Below the pieces are notes generated by a model that saw nothing but the letters and a program-made list of their open reading frames with translations, was not told the DNA's origin and searched no databases. DNA of 16,027 nt from Candidatus Bathyarchaeota archaeon (lineage in GTDB: Archaea > Thermoproteota > Bathyarchaeia > TCS64): NCBI GenBank assembly GCA_030613835.1, contig JAUWLH010000016.1, positions 1-16,027 of the forward strand, given 5' to 3'. Each line of letters starts with the position of its first letter. Position 1 is the stretch's first letter. Shown piece by piece: positions 12,933 through 16,027 of the stretch. Position numbers and translations under genes: made by a program.

Positions 12933-15800
12933 TTACATGAACCGCTTCTTCAGCGCCTCGCGCTCGGCCTCGACTATCCTCTCAAAGAAATCGTCGCCCT
13001 CGCCCTCGGTCTCGGCCAATATGTCCCATGCTATCTCGTTCTCGACGCGCTTTGCCGAGGCGATGATACCAGCCCTGCGACCGTGTATTGAAACGGTCTT
13101 TGACGCGTCCACTCCGTTCTTCCACCACCAGGGAGGATCGAACGTGTGCCTGCCCTTGGTCCTCGCCAGCATCTCGGCCACCTCCTCCGGGTTCCTGTCG
13201 TACACCCCGATCTCGGTGGAGCCGCAGAGGGGGCAAACGATGCTGTCCTCGAAGTTCTTGACCTGCCTCTCGTCAAGCCAGTCATGCTTGCCGAGGCACG
13301 CCAGGACCCTGGTCTCGTTGTAAAGCCTTGCCTTGGCCGACTCCAGTATGATCCTTGTGATCTTCTCGGGGGGAACTATGTCCACCTTCATGCTAATGCT
13401 GTCAACCCCGAGCTGACCTAGGGGGCTGACCTCATCGACGGTGTCCAAGATTGATACCTCGATCTCACCTTCGGCCATCTTTCTAAACAGGTCCATCGTG
13501 TTCTCGATGTCCAGGTCCATCCGCAGGATGTCCTTCATGGCCTCCTCGAATATGATGGTGTCCTCGAAGCTTTTCATGAGCCTACCTAGGGTGATGTTGC
13601 TGAAGTTTGCGAACTTGCTCAGCGCACCGCACTTGCGGGCCACGTTGATGAGCCTCTTCTTGAACAGACCAGTCTTGGTCACTGCCTTCTGGATGGTATG
13701 CTCTAGGTCCTTGGTGGCCAGGGTCTTGAGCATTCTCTCGATGTACTTTGCGTCAACCTCTCCCACCGTCTGGGCTATGATCATGTAAGTGTCCTGCTGG
13801 ACGCCAACCGGGTAGCCCGTCGCCTCGCTGATGACGTGTCCCACTATACGGGCCAAGGTCCTATTGGCCAGGCTCCCAAAGTTGGCGTGTATGATGACGT
13901 TGTCATCCCAGTCCTCGACAACTACACGTTTGTCCGTTGGGATGGCGAACCCGTCCTGGTGGTGCTCAACAAGCTCCTTGATGACCTTCCTCATAGTATC
14001 GGAGCCTGCTGGGTATCTCTCGCTGAGCTCCTCGCTGATGGCCTTGACCGAGTCTCCTTTGATGAGGCTGTCCTCCACGAACCTCTTGATGGAGCCTACC
14101 TCCATTGCCACCTCGAAGGGCACGGGGATCTGCTCGCCTACCCAGCTGGGTATAGCCCCCGTTGGGTCGTTCTCCACCTTGACGTAGATCTTGTCGTTGT
14201 GAATGTTGAGTATCTTCCAGGCTCTTCCCCTGAGGGTGAACTTCACTCCCGGCTTGGCGTACTCGGCCACGAATGCCTCCTGTAGGATTCCAACGGGTGA
14301 GTCCTCTTCCACGTCCATGATGAGGAACGTCTTCTCGTCCGGGATCATGCTCAGGTTGTTGAAAAAGTACCTGTACATGGTCTTGTTGCTCCCCCTAGGC
14401 TTGATGATGACCTCGTCCTCCTCGCTCAGCCATGCCAGCCGAGGGAACCTGTCGTGCCTGTACCTGCCAGCTTTGAGTATGTCCTCCTCCTCCAGGTCCC
14501 TGTACGGGTACGCCCTTGAGAACAGCTTCTGGCCCTGTAGGAAGTAGAGTCGTCCCCTCTGCATCAACTCGGCGATGAGCTGATTGACAAGCACATCATA
14601 CGGCTTCTCTGGGACCACCAGGGGCTCCATGATCTCCCCCAGCGCCCGCCTGCATATCACCATGCTCTCCAAGGCGTCATCGCTGTTCAGTGCCACAATT
14701 ACGCCCTTGCTGATATCATTGATGCTGTGACCGCTGCGACCCACCCTCTGGAGTAACCTAGTTACCTGCCTTGGGCTGTTGTACTGAATAACAAGGTCTA
14801 TGCGGCCAATATCGATGCCCAGCTCAAGACTGCTAGTGCAGACAACGGTCCTGAGGTCCCCCCTCTTCAATCCCTTCTCCGTGGCGATCCTGCTCGTCTT
14901 TGCCAGTGAACCGTGGTGGATGCTAAGAGGAAAATCGGTGTCCCATATGTTGAACCTGCTCGTGAGAGCCTCGCTTGTGCTCCTGGTATTAGTGAAAATG
15001 AGTGTAGTGTTGTGCTCCTCGATGAGGTCCTTCATGACCTTGAGCCTAACAGCCACCTCAGGGTGTGTGAACAGCTTCTCGGCCAGATCATAGTCCTCAG
15101 TCTCAGGTTTCGGGTAGACTATCTCAAGACGCGTGTCCCTGAGGGCCGAGATCTGAACTATCTCAACGGGCTGATCGTTACCCACTAGGAACTTTGCTAC
15201 AGTCTCGGGGCTGCCTATTGTTGCGCTGAGACCGATCATCTGTGGGCGTACATCGGTGATTGCCTTGATGCGCTCCAGTGCAAGGCTCAACTGGCTGCCC
15301 CTTTTATTGTCGGCAAGTTCGTGGATCTCGTCTATTATTATGTACCTGACGGTCTTCAAGTGGTTCTTGATAGTCCTGCCCTGGAGTATGGCCTGAAGCG
15401 TCTCGGGCGTCGTGATGAGCATGTCCGGGGGCACCAACCTTTGGTAGGTTCGCTCCTTCTGGCTGGTGTCGCCGTGGCGGACGCCAAGCTTAAAGTCCAG
15501 CCTGTTGGCCCAGTAGGTCATCCTATCCAGTATGTCCCTGTTGAGGGCCCTGAGCGGCGTGACGTAGATGATACTGATGCCAGGCTGCCTGCCTCCGTTC
15601 ATTAGGAACCTGTGTAGAACGGGAAGCGCCGCGGCCTCGGTTTTACCAGTCGCCGTGGCGGAGATTAGTAGAACGTCCTTTCCCTCAAGTATGATGGGGA
15701 TTAGCTTGCGCTGTGGCTCCGTGGGTTTCTCGAAGCCCCTTTCCTGTATTAGCCTCCTTACGGGTCGGCAGAGCAGGGAAAACACGTTCTTTTCAGTCAA
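12933..15800 (-). CDS. lhr: Lhr-like superfamily 2 ATP-dependent helicase
   Basis: A 955-aa large helicase-related protein that unwinds DNA or RNA-DNA hybrids and is tied to DNA repair in archaea. Helicase motifs in order: Q motif PTEPQ (26-30), Walker A SATATGKT (47-54), TPLRALNRD (81-89), DEIH (157-160), SAT (192-194), TLIFTNTRS (266-274), TSSLELGIDIG (322-332) and QRVGRSGH (351-358). The rest matches the Lhr winged-helix and C-terminal regions. Near the end, Cys835, Cys856 and Cys859 (CPLC, 856-859) look like part of a zinc site. The start is the first in-frame codon, TTG 15800; a GTG at 15785 is an alternative. A TATA-like box centred about 32 nt upstream supports a start in this region. 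The length is typical for archaeal Lhr. The symbol denotes family, not a proven ortholog. Confidence 0.95.
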   Translation of the reverse strand: MTEKNVFSLLCRPVRRLIQERGFEKPTEPQRKLIPIILEGKDVLLISATATGKTEAAALPVLHRFLMNGGRQPGISIIYVTPLRALNRDILDRMTYWANRLDFKLGVRHGDTSQKERTYQRLVPPDMLITTPETLQAILQGRTIKNHLKTVRYIIIDEIHELADNKRGSQLSLALERIKAITDVRPQMIGLSATIGSPETVAKFLVGNDQPVEIVQISALRDTRLEIVYPKPETEDYDLAEKLFTHPEVAVRLKVMKDLIEEHNTTLIFTNTRSTSEALTSRFNIWDTDFPLSIHHGSLAKTSRIATEKGLKRGDLRTVVCTSSLELGIDIGRIDLVIQYNSPRQVTRLLQRVGRSGHSINDISKGVIVALNSDDALESMVICRRALGEIMEPLVVPEKPYDVLVNQLIAELMQRGRLYFLQGQKLFSRAYPYRDLEEEDILKAGRYRHDRFPRLAWLSEEDEVIIKPRGSNKTMYRYFFNNLSMIPDEKTFLIMDVEEDSPVGILQEAFVAEYAKPGVKFTLRGRAWKILNIHNDKIYVKVENDPTGAIPSWVGEQIPVPFEVAMEVGSIKRFVEDSLIKGDSVKAISEELSERYPAGSDTMRKVIKELVEHHQDGFAIPTDKRVVVEDWDDNVIIHANFGSLANRTLARIVGHVISEATGYPVGVQQDTYMIIAQTVGEVDAKYIERMLKTLATKDLEHTIQKAVTKTGLFKKRLINVARKCGALSKFANFSNITLGRLMKSFEDTIIFEEAMKDILRMDLDIENTMDLFRKMAEGEIEVSILDTVDEVSPLGQLGVDSISMKVDIVPPEKITRIILESAKARLYNETRVLACLGKHDWLDERQVKNFEDSIVCPLCGSTEIGVYDRNPEEVAEMLARTKGRHTFDPPWWWKNGVDASKTVSIHGRRAGIIASAKRVENEIAWDILAETEGEGDDFFERIVEAEREALKKRFM

Positions 15801-15823
15801 GGCATGCGGAACCTTTTTCGCAG

Positions 15824-15839
15824 CCTAAAATAAAAACCC
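15824..15839 (-). promoter_or_regulatory. TATA-like box for the Lhr gene
   Basis: Minus-strand GGGTTTTTATTTTAGG, centred about 32 nt before the TTG at 15800, predicting transcription start near 15806 and a leader of a few bases. The intergenic region of 159 bp is shared with the divergent partial gene at 15960. Confidence 0.45.
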
Positions 15840-15959
15840 TGAGCATCAAAAACTGTAGTTGTATTTTTGTGTTTATTTAGCGGGGAAACCTAGAAAACTC
15901 ATAACGAGAATTATCATGGTTAGAAATCTTCTTAACTAGCCTTATCCTCACCCAGTGCA

Positions 15960-16027
15960 ATGAGTTCAGACAGCGAGCTTGAGAGGATCAAGCAGGAGAT
16001 GCTGAAGCGGATGATGACCCCAGATGC
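15960..16027 (+). CDS. Start of a gene cut by the window edge, product uncertain
   Basis: ATG 15960 opens 22 complete codons to the window end: MSSDSELERIKQEMLKRMM and a few more residues. A short charged helical start of the type ELERIKQEML is seen both in archaeal PDCD5-family DNA-binding proteins and in some archaeal thioredoxins, so neither can be chosen. The gene is divergent from Lhr. The call rests on reading frame and a plausible helical N-terminus only. Confidence 0.45.
   Translation, partial: MSSDSELERIKQEMLKRMMTPD

Overview
The window is archaeal. It carries two TATA-binding protein (TBP) genes, an archaeal-type Trm1 tRNA dimethyltransferase with a Cys4 zinc site, an Lhr-type helicase and a compact FtsJ/RlmE methyltransferase. 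T-rich TATA boxes lie about 25-30 nt ahead of several start codons, as expected for leaderless or short-leader archaeal transcripts. Rubrerythrin, a flavin reductase-like protein and a radical-SAM remnant suggest an anaerobic or microaerobic life. An Asgard/Thorarchaeia-like or related lineage is my tentative guess; nothing here proves it.

Layout. The left edge cuts into a TBP gene (+). Two minus-strand metabolic genes follow: a threonine aldolase-like PLP enzyme and, downstream of it, an Ldh2-type malate/L-lactate dehydrogenase. Positions 2816-4190 are AT-rich and gene-poor, holding only a small two-helix membrane protein and a small double-CxxC protein. The second TBP (-) comes next, divergent from trm1 (+) across a 345-bp gap with hairpin-forming sequence. 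Rubrerythrin (-) and a flavin reductase (+) share a 98-bp divergent promoter region. Positions 7526-7912 hold the C-terminal remnant of a radical SAM/SPASM protein. Then come a 733-aa DUF3604/PHP-type protein (-), an unrecognised protein with five 16-residue tandem repeats (+), RlmE (+), an AroM-family protein (-), and an Lhr helicase (-). The first 23 codons of another gene (+) close the window.

The genes do not form one pathway. Three are information-processing genes (TBPs, Trm1 and RlmE for RNA methylation, Lhr for DNA/RNA unwinding), interspersed with single-gene metabolic and redox units that mostly appear to have their own promoter.

The most notable observations are these. The two inverted TBP genes match at 154 of 156 nt at one end and then diverge abruptly, suggesting recent gene conversion. 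The 16-residue repeat protein is unrecognised and has a Cys-rich N-terminus. A radical-SAM fragment has lost its catalytic half. There is a possible structured RNA between TBP and trm1. Two copies of an 8-bp element lie 20 bp apart upstream of aroM.
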